Below, one piece after another: positions 1 to 8,080 of a DNA stretch of 22,122 nt. The notes below the pieces were generated by a model. It did not search any database, was not told where the DNA came from, and saw nothing but the letters and a program-made list of their open reading frames with translations. The position numbers and the translations under genes were made by a program. The stretch is taken from NCBI GenBank assembly GCA_005882055.1, contig VBGQ01000002.1, positions 1 through 22,122 on the forward strand, in the 5' to 3' direction. Source of the DNA: Chloroflexota bacterium. GTDB taxonomy: Bacteria > Chloroflexota > Limnocylindria > QHBO01. Within the stretch, counting starts at the first letter, position 1; the number at the start of each line of letters is the position of its first letter.

Positions 1-5
1 TCCCG

Positions 6-1271
6 ATGGCCCTTCTCGTCCCAGCCCTCTTGGTCGTCGCATGGATGGCGCAGGCGAGCACGCCTTCGCTGGCGGTCCAGGGCGTTGCCATGCGTGGGTC
101 GCAACTGACAGTCAACGGGCAGGCATTTGCGCGGAACCTGCGCGTCCAGTTGATGTGGGATGGCTCCTCTGTATCGATGCCCACCGCGCGGGCGAATCAG
201 AGCGGATCGTTCAGTGTGACCCTCCAGGTCCCGACGACGGCCTCGATCGGTTCCCACACGATCGCGGCGATGACCGCGAAGGGCTCGCAGAGCAAGCGAG
301 CGACCGTGCTCGCGTCAGCCGTCGTGAGCGTGGTATCCGGTACGCCGACCCCGACGCCAACGCTGCGTAGTACGCCGACGCCCGTCCCTGTCACACCGTC
401 GCCGAGTCCCACCGCCACCCCAACGCCAAGGCCGACTGCGTCCCCGACTCCAACCGCACGTCCAACTCCCACGCCCTCTCCGGTGGGCAGCGGTGCGATC
501 AGCCACGTGGTGATCGTGTGGCTGGAGAACCACGAGTACGGCAGCGTCACGTCTTCTTCCATGCCCTACTTGACTGGGTTGGGCGCGCAGTACGGTCTGG
601 CCACCAACTTTGATGCGGTAACCCACCCATCGTTGCCGAACTACCTCGCGGTCTGGTCCGGATCGACGCAGGGCGTCACCGACGACGGCACGTACAACCT
701 GAGCGCCAACAACCTGTCGAAGCAGATGCAGGACGCGGGCCTGTCCTGGCGGGCCTTCCAGCAGAACTACCCGTCTGGCGCCGGTTGTCACACCGGCTCC
801 AGCTACTCAGGTCTAGTAGACGGCTGGGGGGTATCGGGAACCTACGCCCGCAAGCACGACCCGCCCATGAGCTTCACCCTGAACGGAGGCGCAAATTGCG
901 CGGACATCCTTCCGCTGGCGGCTTACTCGGGCGCGGCTAACCTGATCTTCGTCACGCCCAACCTTTGCAACGACGCGCATGATTGTTCGCTGGGAACGGC
1001 TGACAGCTTCCTCAGGGCCTTCCTGCCGGTCGTGTTCGCCGATCCCAATTGGGCTCATACGCTCCTCATCGTGAGCTTCGATGAAGGGACGACGAACACC
1101 GGAGGCGGTGGTCATATCTACACCATGGTTGCTCGCCAGGGTTTGAGTGGAGTTACGTCCGCAACCCCTCACAACCACTACTCGGTCACGCGCACCGTCG
1201 AGGACCTCTTTGGCCTTGGCTGCCTCTTGAGCAGCTGCAGCGCGGTGCCGTTGACGGAATTCCTGCCGTAG
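6..1271 (+). CDS. Secreted phosphoesterase of the PF04185 (acid phosphatase / phospholipase C) type
   Basis: Exported hydrolase of phosphate esters in the alkaline-phosphatase superfamily. A hydrophobic N-terminus (about residues 2-17) looks like a signal peptide. It is followed by a beta-rich Ig-like segment (about 20-105), a Pro/Thr/Ser-rich linker (about 112-160) and the catalytic domain (about 163-421). Visible family motifs are ENHEY with E174-N175 (metal ligands by analogy), HPSLPNY with candidate nucleophile S209, the ARKHDPP stretch, SFDEG with D359-E360, and HNHYS near the end. It is homologous to the lipoprotein gene at 18595-19560. The first five bases of the window hold no in-frame stop and the signal peptide lacks the usual basic start, so the true start may lie upstream of the window. 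It converges with the gene at 1321-2400. Substrate unknown. Confidence 0.85.
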   Translation: MALLVPALLVVAWMAQASTPSLAVQGVAMRGSQLTVNGQAFARNLRVQLMWDGSSVSMPTARANQSGSFSVTLQVPTTASIGSHTIAAMTAKGSQSKRATVLASAVVSVVSGTPTPTPTLRSTPTPVPVTPSPSPTATPTPRPTASPTPTARPTPTPSPVGSGAISHVVIVWLENHEYGSVTSSSMPYLTGLGAQYGLATNFDAVTHPSLPNYLAVWSGSTQGVTDDGTYNLSANNLSKQMQDAGLSWRAFQQNYPSGAGCHTGSSYSGLVDGWGVSGTYARKHDPPMSFTLNGGANCADILPLAAYSGAANLIFVTPNLCNDAHDCSLGTADSFLRAFLPVVFADPNWAHTLLIVSFDEGTTNTGGGGHIYTMVARQGLSGVTSATPHNHYSVTRTVEDLFGLGCLLSSCSAVPLTEFLP

Positions 1272-1320
1272 TGCATGCGTTCCTCACACCACCGTTTGGC
1301 CATCACCCACACGGCGGCCG

Positions 1321-2400
1321 TCAGTCGAACGCCACCTCGGCGGCGGAAGATGGCCCGACGACCCACAACGATCCCGCCGCGGCGAGCATGGTCCAGTCGC
1401 CCCTTGCCGTCTCCGGCTCAGGCAAGGCGATGGAGTCGTCCGCCGGCACCCCGCGCTGATCGATCCGTTGGATGACCCCGTTGTCCAGTTGAATCCATAA
1501 GCGCTCGGCAAGCACCGCTGTGCGATGGTCGATCCGGGGGGAGCGGGCCATGATCCTGCCGTCCACACCCAGGATCGAGATCCAGCTCTCTGTGGGAGTC
1601 TCGTCGGCGCTGTTGGGCCCAGTGAGCATCAGGCAACGACCATTCACGTCGTACGGTCTGCCACCCCCTTCCGGAATCGCCACTGAGACCGTCCGCGCTC
1701 CGGAATTCGGGTCGAGGCGGGTGATGGTGATCGGGTGAGGAAGCCTCTCACTCGGGAGCGCTCGCAGGAGCCACAGCGCGTCGCATGCGACGATCGGGAT
1801 CCCTGTGACGCTGTACGAAGAGATCACCCGGTTGTCCGCTACGTCCACCCTCATAAGCGGTGAACCGCCCTCATCGGGTCCTGGAACGAAGACGGACCCA
1901 AAGCCACCGGCGATTGGTCCACCGATCTTGACCGCCACCGTTGCAATTACATGGTTGGTTCGCGGGTCGATGCGCGACAGGGTGTTTGCGCCTGGCGCCG
2001 CTCCTGACGGGCCCGAGGTGTTGGCCACCCATATCGATTCCCCGGCGACCGCCAGGGAACCAGGGGCCGCGCCCACCGCGATGCGCGCCACCACATTCCC
2101 CTTTGCCCCGTCGATGCGCACCACCCAGCCATGTGCATTCCCGATTTGCGGCACCCATATGGAGCCAAATGCGCTGAGCGCGAGCGACGCCGCGGTGGCA
2201 ATGACGCCCTCACGGGGAAGGCTGACGCGAGCCTGGACGGAAGCCTCGGTTGGCGTCGAGGTCGGCGCCACTGCTGCGCTCCCGGATGAGGCCGGGGACG
2301 ACGGGAGAGGCGAGGTGCCGCAACCGGCAAGCACCAGAGCGCCACATAGAAGGGCGCGCGTTAGCTGAACTTGAACAGACGGCGGCGGTCTCGCTGGCAT
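1321..2400 (-). CDS. Lipoprotein with YncE/Vgb-like beta-propeller repeats
   Basis: Predicted exported lipoprotein: a basic N-terminus, a hydrophobic stretch and the lipobox LAGC with C27, then a Ser/Pro/Thr-rich spacer. The rest repeats propeller-blade units of the type 'GSIWVP...RIDG..GNVVARI..G..P', 'ESIWVANT...LSRIDPRTNHVIATV' and 'GSLWVVG', as in YncE and virginiamycin-lyase-like seven-bladed propellers. I see no catalytic signature, so a binding or structural role at the outer face of the membrane is more likely than an enzyme. The start ATG has no clear Shine-Dalgarno sequence. A weak -10-like CATAAT lies on the minus strand at 2432-2427. It is transcribed divergently from the operon starting at 2703. 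Product class is reasonably certain; function is unknown. Confidence 0.75.
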   Translation of the reverse strand: MPARPPPSVQVQLTRALLCGALVLAGCGTSPLPSSPASSGSAAVAPTSTPTEASVQARVSLPREGVIATAASLALSAFGSIWVPQIGNAHGWVVRIDGAKGNVVARIAVGAAPGSLAVAGESIWVANTSGPSGAAPGANTLSRIDPRTNHVIATVAVKIGGPIAGGFGSVFVPGPDEGGSPLMRVDVADNRVISSYSVTGIPIVACDALWLLRALPSERLPHPITITRLDPNSGARTVSVAIPEGGGRPYDVNGRCLMLTGPNSADETPTESWISILGVDGRIMARSPRIDHRTAVLAERLWIQLDNGVIQRIDQRGVPADDSIALPEPETARGDWTMLAAAGSLWVVGPSSAAEVAFD

Positions 2401-2472
2401 CGGTCGATAATTGCTTTTCGGCTGGCATTATGCGAGCGACTGGCCAGGCTGGCGTTCGCCTTCGCGGGCGTG

Positions 2473-2532
2473 TTGACAGTAGGCACCAGACCGTGGACCG
2501 TTCGATTGACCCTGCCAGTACCCCGGTACTAA
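2473..2532 (+). promoter_or_regulatory. Promoter/operator for the 2703-8039 operon, matching the one at 15817-15876
   Basis: The 302-base gap 2401-2702 has no gene. It holds TTGACAG at 2473-2479, GGACC at 2495-2499, ATTGAC at 2505-2510 and GTACTA at 2526-2531. The same four blocks, in the same order and at identical offsets (0, 22, 33, 53), precede the paralogous gene starting at 15660; 36 of 59 positions are identical by hand alignment without gaps. TTGACC with TACTAA 15 bases later could be -35/-10 elements with a short spacer, or the pattern may belong to an alternative (ECF-type) sigma factor. The repeated TTGAC, 33 bases apart (about three helix turns), could instead be a regulator site. 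Promoter identity is inferred. Confidence 0.6.
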
Positions 2533-2543
2533 AGTCAGTGCGC

Positions 2544-2681
2544 GTGGGGCCCGTCCTCGGTGCCCCACAGTGCCGCGCTAGGGACTCATCTACTCATCGA
2601 CTGCGGGCCGCCTCAAGACGGGATGGCGGCCTTTGTCCGTTATAAGGGGTCGTTGCCCGCTCGGGTCCCGGCGGGGCCGGG
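2544..2681 (+). promoter_or_regulatory. Structured 5' leader with three hairpins ahead of the 2703 gene
   Basis: Between the putative promoter and the start codon at 2703 there are three perfect inverted repeats. The first is GTGGGGC 2544-2550 with GCCCCAC 2562-2568. The second is GGCCGCC 2606-2612 with GGCGGCC 2625-2631, followed by TTT. The third is CCCGGC 2667-2672 with GCCGGG 2676-2681. The second resembles a weak intrinsic terminator, so attenuation of the downstream operon is possible. I do not recognise a known riboswitch. GC-rich DNA forms such stems by chance fairly often, so confidence is modest. Confidence 0.35.
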
Positions 2682-2702
2682 CTTGGGTACACATCGCCGC
2701 CA

Positions 2703-5297
2703 ATGCTGCCATCCAGATCATCGCAAGACGCTCGCCCCTCCGCCGGAGTGGCTGCGGGTGTCGAAAAACCCCAGAGCCTTGTGAAGGATTGGCTGGTCCG
2801 CGGACAGCTGGCGAGCCGACATAGGCGACAGAGATTCGCCTATGACGTGGGCGGGCTCGTCAGGATTGAGTCTGACATCGAGGTCCCCGCGCTCCACAAT
2901 TTCGCGTCGGAATCGCTCTGGCATCCGCATGTCATCGTCCGGAGCGCTGACTCGAAGGCAGTGTGGCCGCTCACGAGAAGCTCGCGGGACCTGATCGCAC
3001 CAGAAGCCGCCTCGGCGGTCGGTATCCACGTCAACATGGGAGACCCCATCGAGGTCCAGCTGCGACCAGCTCGCAATCGGATCGAGCGCGACGTCCACGG
3101 CAGGGTCGTCGTTGCCCTCGTTCGATGGCTCCTCGTGTCACGGCGCTACGTGTTCGTCCATGCCGCGGCGCTCACCAGGAACGGACGGGCTGTGCTCATC
3201 TCGACGCGTCCCGACGATGGGAACGCCGGTTTTCGGCTCAGGCGAACGTCGGGTTACCGCAGCCTGAGTCGCGACGTCGCAATCCTGTCGCCGGGTGGCC
3301 CCTTGCTCTGCTACCCGAATCCTGTCTCGATGCTCATCGAGGACGCGACCCCGGAGACGCAGGACGCTCCGTCACGAGAGCGGATCTCTCTGGACATTCG
3401 GACCGAAACCGATGGATCGCAGACGGCATCTCGCCTGGGTCGCCTGCTCGCAGGCGCTCGTCCTCCCGCCAGCCGGCCGGCCGCCGCAGTCCTCGTGATG
3501 GTCCCTCCCCTCATCCCGGAAGCCGATGCCATCCCGAACGCCGGCGCCGGCAGTGCGTCGCGGATTGACCACGTCTTCCTGCTCGCGCGCGGCGAGCCTG
3601 GGAACCGTGAGCTCACCCTTGACGAAGGCGTCGCACAGCTCCTCGATCACACTGACTTGGCTTATGGCCTTCCGCCGCACTCGCCCCTTGCGGTCGACGG
3701 CTACGCCGAGCTGCTGCAACGCGAGGGCGTGCTCCTGTGGGAGGCGTTGCAGCGCTCCAGCATGCGTCAGGTCCTAGTCCCCGGCCGCGGGCAGGCGGAT
3801 ATCTTCCCTCGGCTGGTGCTGGCCCCTCTCCCCGCGCTGGGCGAGGCGGCTCACGCGGTCACACCGACGCCGCCCGCCTCCGCCTGGGGCCCCCTGCTGC
3901 CCTCAACCGATTTGCCGACACGCGCCGATTCCGCCAATGGCGATATACCAACTGCGCAGCAACAAGAGGCCGCGGGATCCGGGCGATCCATGCCTAGACG
4001 GGTTTCGCGCCCACGCGGGCAGAAGGCAACCAAGCCGTCCGCGGGTGACAAGAAGAAGGCGCCACGCGCAGCGAGCCCTCGGACCTCCGCCTCATCGCCG
4101 CGGAAGAGGGCGAGCAAGGCCGCGGCGGCTCTCGGCTCCAAGGTCCCGCGATCCTCGCGCTCGCGCTCGATCGTCCCCGCCGCGCCGAAGGAGAAGGCAA
4201 CCAAGCCGTCCGCGGGCGACACCAAAGCGCCACGCGCAGCGAGCTCCCGGACCTCTGCCTCATCGTCCCGGAAGAAGAGGACCAAGGTCATCGCGGCTAT
4301 CGGCCCGACGCCGCGGCGACCCTCACCCTCGCGCTCGACGGAAGCCGCCGCCGCCGGGGCCACTCAAGTGCAACCTTCCGTTGGCCGCATGGACGGGCCA
4401 TCCTCGGTGACGGCTCTCGTACTCCCTCCGGTGCCCACGGCTCTCACGGCGACGGCACCGATCACCGCCGTGCCTCTCACCGCTACGGGAGTCCCTGCAC
4501 GCCGAACACGATTCCGCGCCCGTCTCCCGGCGGCCCGTTGGCCACGTTGGGCCTCCGCGCCCTTTCGCCGATTGCAGGCGTGGCGGGCGAATGTACGTAC
4601 CGTGCCGGCGGTCGCAGTCATCACAGTGCTCGTGCTGATGCCGACGCTGGCCTCGAGTGATGCCTCCAGCGTCGCGAGTGTCGAGTTCGGCGTGCAAGCT
4701 ACCAGCGGTGGATCCCGCATGGATCCGCTGCACGTCCAGGAGGCTTTCGACGGCCTTCGAGAAGGGTCGCCTGTGGTGGGCTGGGCTGTCACCGGCGGAA
4801 CGCTGGCGGAGACAGAGGTGACCGGCTTCCCCAACGCTGGCGATCGAAGCCTTCGCATAGAGGTGGCGGAAGCGGGTAGGGCAGTCAGGCTCTGCAAGAT
4901 GGGAAGGTTTGTCGAACCGGTGGCAGTCTCGCTGGATTTCCTGATTCGGGGCCGAGGCGCATCGGACCGTATCGCGATCGAGCTGCCATCAGGCTCACGG
5001 ACGCTCGTTGAAGCGAGCGCGACGCTAGGGCGCGGCTTGACGCTTCGTGCGGGGTCGGCTACGTACAGCGTCGATCGCGGGATCGACCCGGAGGTCTGGT
5101 ATCGGTCAACCCTCACATTCGACTCGTCTACATGGGCCGTCAGCTGGATGATCGATGACCGCGCATCCCGCACCCCCATCCTGCGCACCCCTCCGGTCCC
5201 GCTCGATACGGACCTCGGCGTCGCCGACGGGATCTGTCTTTCCGTTCGGGCGGCACGTGTAACCGACCTCTTCTTCCTTGATAACGTCCGCGTCTGA
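2703..5297 (+). CDS. HPr-kinase/PEPCK-like pseudoenzyme with basic repeat linker, one TM and an outer jelly-roll-like domain
   Basis: An unusual 864-residue protein. Residues about 45-385 align along their length with the NTPase half of the GtrA fusion at 14119-15660: 'YDVGGLVRI', 'LLVSRRYVFVHAAAL', 'RDVAIL', 'CYPNPVSML', and 'LTLDEGVAQLL..TDLAYGLPP'. The nucleotide-binding residues are lost. Where the paralogue has TDTGKTST, this has PDDGNAGF (170-177, no GKT). Where the paralogue has SDDM, this has SRDV (R190, D191). Residues about 430-615 are a basic Ala/Lys/Arg/Ser-rich region with a 57-residue tandem repeat. A transmembrane segment spans about 634-650. The rest (about 660-864) is beta-rich, ends 'FFLDNVRV' and looks like a LamG/concanavalin-type jelly roll, probably outside. 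No good ribosome site precedes ATG 2703, so a later start (for example GTG 2781) is possible. First gene of the operon to 8039. Function unknown; a sensor or scaffold role is inference. Confidence 0.7.
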   Translation: MLPSRSSQDARPSAGVAAGVEKPQSLVKDWLVRGQLASRHRRQRFAYDVGGLVRIESDIEVPALHNFASESLWHPHVIVRSADSKAVWPLTRSSRDLIAPEAASAVGIHVNMGDPIEVQLRPARNRIERDVHGRVVVALVRWLLVSRRYVFVHAAALTRNGRAVLISTRPDDGNAGFRLRRTSGYRSLSRDVAILSPGGPLLCYPNPVSMLIEDATPETQDAPSRERISLDIRTETDGSQTASRLGRLLAGARPPASRPAAAVLVMVPPLIPEADAIPNAGAGSASRIDHVFLLARGEPGNRELTLDEGVAQLLDHTDLAYGLPPHSPLAVDGYAELLQREGVLLWEALQRSSMRQVLVPGRGQADIFPRLVLAPLPALGEAAHAVTPTPPASAWGPLLPSTDLPTRADSANGDIPTAQQQEAAGSGRSMPRRVSRPRGQKATKPSAGDKKKAPRAASPRTSASSPRKRASKAAAALGSKVPRSSRSRSIVPAAPKEKATKPSAGDTKAPRAASSRTSASSSRKKRTKVIAAIGPTPRRPSPSRSTEAAAAGATQVQPSVGRMDGPSSVTALVLPPVPTALTATAPITAVPLTATGVPARRTRFRARLPAARWPRWASAPFRRLQAWRANVRTVPAVAVITVLVLMPTLASSDASSVASVEFGVQATSGGSRMDPLHVQEAFDGLREGSPVVGWAVTGGTLAETEVTGFPNAGDRSLRIEVAEAGRAVRLCKMGRFVEPVAVSLDFLIRGRGASDRIAIELPSGSRTLVEASATLGRGLTLRAGSATYSVDRGIDPEVWYRSTLTFDSSTWAVSWMIDDRASRTPILRTPPVPLDTDLGVADGICLSVRAARVTDLFFLDNVRV
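4021..4355 (+). repeat. In-frame 171-base (57-codon) tandem duplication in a histone-H1-like linker
   Basis: AGAAGGCAACCAAGCCGTCC occurs at 4021 and again at 4192. The similarity continues for most of 171 bases in each copy, coding for KATKPSAGD, then a PRAAS/RTSAS/SRK-type basic stretch. The spacing is an exact multiple of three and keeps the frame. The second copy has decayed by small in-frame changes. Confidence 0.85.
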
Positions 5298-5310
5298 TGA
5301 GATTTACGAC

Positions 5311-7209
5311 ATGAAGGCCTCGCGCACCTTCCCCGGCTCCGGACTCGCGATGCCGTCTGCCGCACGCGCCGTTCAGCGCATCCTGGGATTGGCGCCGCCG
5401 CTCGAGCACGAGCGCGCAGCGGTCATCATCCGCGACGCCATCCTGGCGATCGGGGTGCTCGGGATCGCGCTCTTCACGCGGTTCTGGATGCTTGGCGGGA
5501 CAGGTTTCAGCGGCGACGAGGCCGTCTATTCGGGCCAGGCCGCGGTCATTGCCGGCGATTCCGAGATGGCCCGCTATTTCGTCCTGATATCACGGGGCAA
5601 CTCGAACTTCTTGATGTTCCAGTACCTCGTGGCCGGGGCGTATCACCTCTTCGGGATCACCGATGCGGTGCCGCGGATGGTCTCCGCGGTCTTTAGCACC
5701 TTGACCGTGCCGATCGCCTACGAACTCGGCCGGACGCTGTTCAACCGGCGAGTCGCTATCGGCAGCGCGATTCTGCTTGCCGCGAGCAGCTATACCATCG
5801 CGCTCGGTCGCCTGGCGCTACTCGACGCTGCGCTTGGGTTTTTCTTCGCACTGTCGATGCTCTTCGCGGCGAAGTGGATCCGGTCGCAGCACAGCCAGAA
5901 CCTGTGGCTGTACGCGTTCGCCGCAGCTGCCGCGTTGGCAATCCAGGTCAAGGTCACCGGGGTGCTGGTCGTGGTCATCGCTGCCCTGTACCTGGTCGCC
6001 TCGGGCCAGATCCGAAAGATCCGGCTGCGGCAGTGGGTAGGCGGCGGGGCCGTCTTTGTCCTTTTCATGGCTCCCGCCCTGATCGAGTTCGCCATCGACC
6101 CCCACCAGTTCCTGGCGCTGCTCGGCGACAGCACCCGGCGACTGAGCAACGTGCCGAGCGGCTATTACTTCCTCAAGCTGTCCAGCTATGAAGGCTTCAT
6201 CTTCCCTACGCTCTGGGTGCTCGCAGTGCTCATCGCGGTGCGCTGGCGAACGCAGGGCGACAAGCTGCTGATGGCCTGGATCCTGGTGGGTACGCTGTTC
6301 TTCCAGTTGTATCCCCTGAAGGCATACAACTATCTGCTGCCGTTGATTCCCGCCTACTCGGTGATCACCGCGCGCGTGATCGTCTCCATAGCGGACCGCA
6401 TCGTTGCGATAGCTCGCTATCCGCGGCTAGCACGCATGGTGGCCCCAGTCGCCTTTGGCGCCCTGCTGCTATCGACCGTCGCGCCGATCTCCAACACCCT
6501 CGCTGCACAGCAGCAGCCAGGTCTCCGAGAGGCTGCGATGTGGCTTGCCGAGCACACACCAAAGGACGCGGGTGTGATGACGATCTCACAGGGATCGGCG
6601 CAGTACGCCATCTCGTTCTATTCGCAGCGCGACGCCTACCCGTTCGGGCGGTTTCGACTCGCGACGGTCATGCCCGGCGGCGAGATCCTTCCGCCCCAGC
6701 TGCCTTCGAACGGCACGCCGCGCGACTGGGTGGTGTACTGGCCACCCCGGCTGATCGAGGGCGGAGTCGTCTCCTACCTCGTGTACTGGATCGACCAGCC
6801 TGACGATCCCCCGGACGATCCTCTGATAGTCACTGAGACGCAGCGGCAGTTCCGGGGCCTCGTCGAGGCATACGGTGGTCAGCTCATGTACACGGTGTAT
6901 TCGCACCACGAGCCGACGGTCTGGATCTACCGGGTTGGCAAACTGCTGCCGCACCCGAGCCTGAACGTGGCCGATAGGGTCGCGTCCAAAACGGGCCTGG
7001 ACATCCAAGTCCAGGGGGCGGGGTACTCGCTGGGGTCAGCCGTTACTGTCTACTACCACCGCACCCGGCTGGGTGTCTTCCAGGCTGACGCCCAGGGTCG
7101 CTTCACCGCTCAGGTCCGTCTGCCCGCGCCTGTGCGTAGTTCGTACCAGCTCCTCGCGATCGATTCAGCGGGCAACCGCGCCATCGTGACCGGCCTGAAG
7201 GCAACATGA
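5311..7209 (+). CDS. GT-C / GT39-like membrane glycosyltransferase (dolichyl-phosphate-mannose mannosyltransferase type)
   Basis: Integral membrane glycosyltransferase of the ArnT/PMT type, expected to use a polyprenyl-phosphate sugar outside the membrane. After a 30-40-residue cytoplasmic start, a first membrane segment leads into FSGDEAVYSG with D69-E70, the catalytic Asp-Glu position of GT-C enzymes. About nine more hydrophobic segments follow up to residue about 395. Then comes a soluble region ('AAMWLAEHTPKDAGVMTISQG') typical of these proteins, and a C-terminal Ig-like beta domain (about 555-632) resembling the N-terminal domain of the 6-1271 phosphoesterase. ATG 5311 lies 13 bases after the previous stop, with a GATGAG upstream; the frame is open from 5278. 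It overlaps the next gene by ATGA. Acceptor unknown; exported P/T-rich proteins in this window are candidates. Confidence 0.85.
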   Translation: MKASRTFPGSGLAMPSAARAVQRILGLAPPLEHERAAVIIRDAILAIGVLGIALFTRFWMLGGTGFSGDEAVYSGQAAVIAGDSEMARYFVLISRGNSNFLMFQYLVAGAYHLFGITDAVPRMVSAVFSTLTVPIAYELGRTLFNRRVAIGSAILLAASSYTIALGRLALLDAALGFFFALSMLFAAKWIRSQHSQNLWLYAFAAAAALAIQVKVTGVLVVVIAALYLVASGQIRKIRLRQWVGGGAVFVLFMAPALIEFAIDPHQFLALLGDSTRRLSNVPSGYYFLKLSSYEGFIFPTLWVLAVLIAVRWRTQGDKLLMAWILVGTLFFQLYPLKAYNYLLPLIPAYSVITARVIVSIADRIVAIARYPRLARMVAPVAFGALLLSTVAPISNTLAAQQQPGLREAAMWLAEHTPKDAGVMTISQGSAQYAISFYSQRDAYPFGRFRLATVMPGGEILPPQLPSNGTPRDWVVYWPPRLIEGGVVSYLVYWIDQPDDPPDDPLIVTETQRQFRGLVEAYGGQLMYTVYSHHEPTVWIYRVGKLLPHPSLNVADRVASKTGLDIQVQGAGYSLGSAVTVYYHRTRLGVFQADAQGRFTAQVRLPAPVRSSYQLLAIDSAGNRAIVTGLKAT

Positions 7210-8039
7210 GCCTTCGCCTTCATCTACTGCGTCGCCGACGCCTCATCGGTCTTCTAGCGGCAGTGGGGCTCGCGACGCTCGGCGCGGGGCTTCTCCTGCA
7301 GGCAACCCAGAGCCACATCTTGATCCCGATGCCGACGCCCGGTTGGCAGGCCGGCGCCACAGAATGCAGGCGCGACGCGTTCGCTCATGTGCCGATGCCT
7401 GACAGCCTCGACGTGGTTACTGCATGCGCGACGGTTAGCGGCACGGTGCGGCGCGTCAAGGTCGACCCCGTCAAGCTCGAGGTGGACATTCTGGTCGAGC
7501 CCGATCGCGACAATGCGAACTACATCGACCCCAGGGTCCAGCGCTTCATCATCGTCAAGGTCGTGCCCACCGATCAACCATCGGTGACCATTCCTCAGGT
7601 TGACGAACATGCTTCCTTCTTCGGCGCCTGGGTGATCGACCGTCGAGCATCGGCGACGGGCACGCGCGAGCTCTATCCAGCGTGGCTGATCCGGACTTCG
7701 GCCCAGGCGCCTGCGGCCCCGGCGCGCAACATCCTGGGGCTGAAGCTGAGCGCACCGGCCTCGGTCGAGGTCGGCTCTCCTCTTCGGATGTCCATCAGCG
7801 TCAGGTCTTCCTCGGCGCGAAATGCCCGGCCCCTATCGGAGGGCCGCGTCTACTTCGAGCTGCAGCCGTTGCCAGGGACCGTGACGAGGTGGGCGGCGAC
7901 CCTCACCGACACGTTTGGGATCGCCACGTTCAACCTCGCCTCGCTCGAAGTCCCGGGCACATATACGATCTGGATCCACGCGTCCAAGGGGCGTGACTAC
8001 GGGACGGTGCAAGCGGTGGTGCAGATCAGGCGCCGCTAG
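7206..8039 (+). CDS. Secreted or membrane-anchored OB-fold-like plus Ig-like protein
   Basis: Starts inside the stop of the glycosyltransferase gene (ATGA overlap), so the two are probably translationally coupled. A basic start and a hydrophobic segment (about 12-32) act as signal or anchor. Residues about 70-165 read 'CATVSGTVRRVKVDPVKLEVDIL', '...FIIVKVVPTDQ...', 'GAWVIDRR', 'ELYPAWLIR'. This layout is the OB-fold-like domain seen in small exported proteins of Chloroflexota and actinobacteria (from memory of such sequences). Residues about 180-277 form a second beta domain with 'G.V.FELQPLPG...ATLTDTFGIATFNL...PGTYTIWI', as in bacterial Ig-like or invasin repeats. No enzyme motif seen. Convergent with the metallophosphoesterase ending at 8081. 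Function unknown; probably acts with the upstream glycosyltransferase. Confidence 0.7.
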   Translation: MSLRLHLLRRRRLIGLLAAVGLATLGAGLLLQATQSHILIPMPTPGWQAGATECRRDAFAHVPMPDSLDVVTACATVSGTVRRVKVDPVKLEVDILVEPDRDNANYIDPRVQRFIIVKVVPTDQPSVTIPQVDEHASFFGAWVIDRRASATGTRELYPAWLIRTSAQAPAAPARNILGLKLSAPASVEVGSPLRMSISVRSSSARNARPLSEGRVYFELQPLPGTVTRWAATLTDTFGIATFNLASLEVPGTYTIWIHASKGRDYGTVQAVVQIRRR

Positions 8040-8080
8040 GTGAATCCGTCGACCACCCTCGCGCGAGCCGGTGCCTTCGC

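Noticed and set aside
4364..5365. Long open frame on - opposite the pseudoenzyme gene
   Set aside because: It is Arg/Ser/Thr-rich without any motif, and the + frame continues through a clear membrane segment and beta domain with operon spacing to the next gene.
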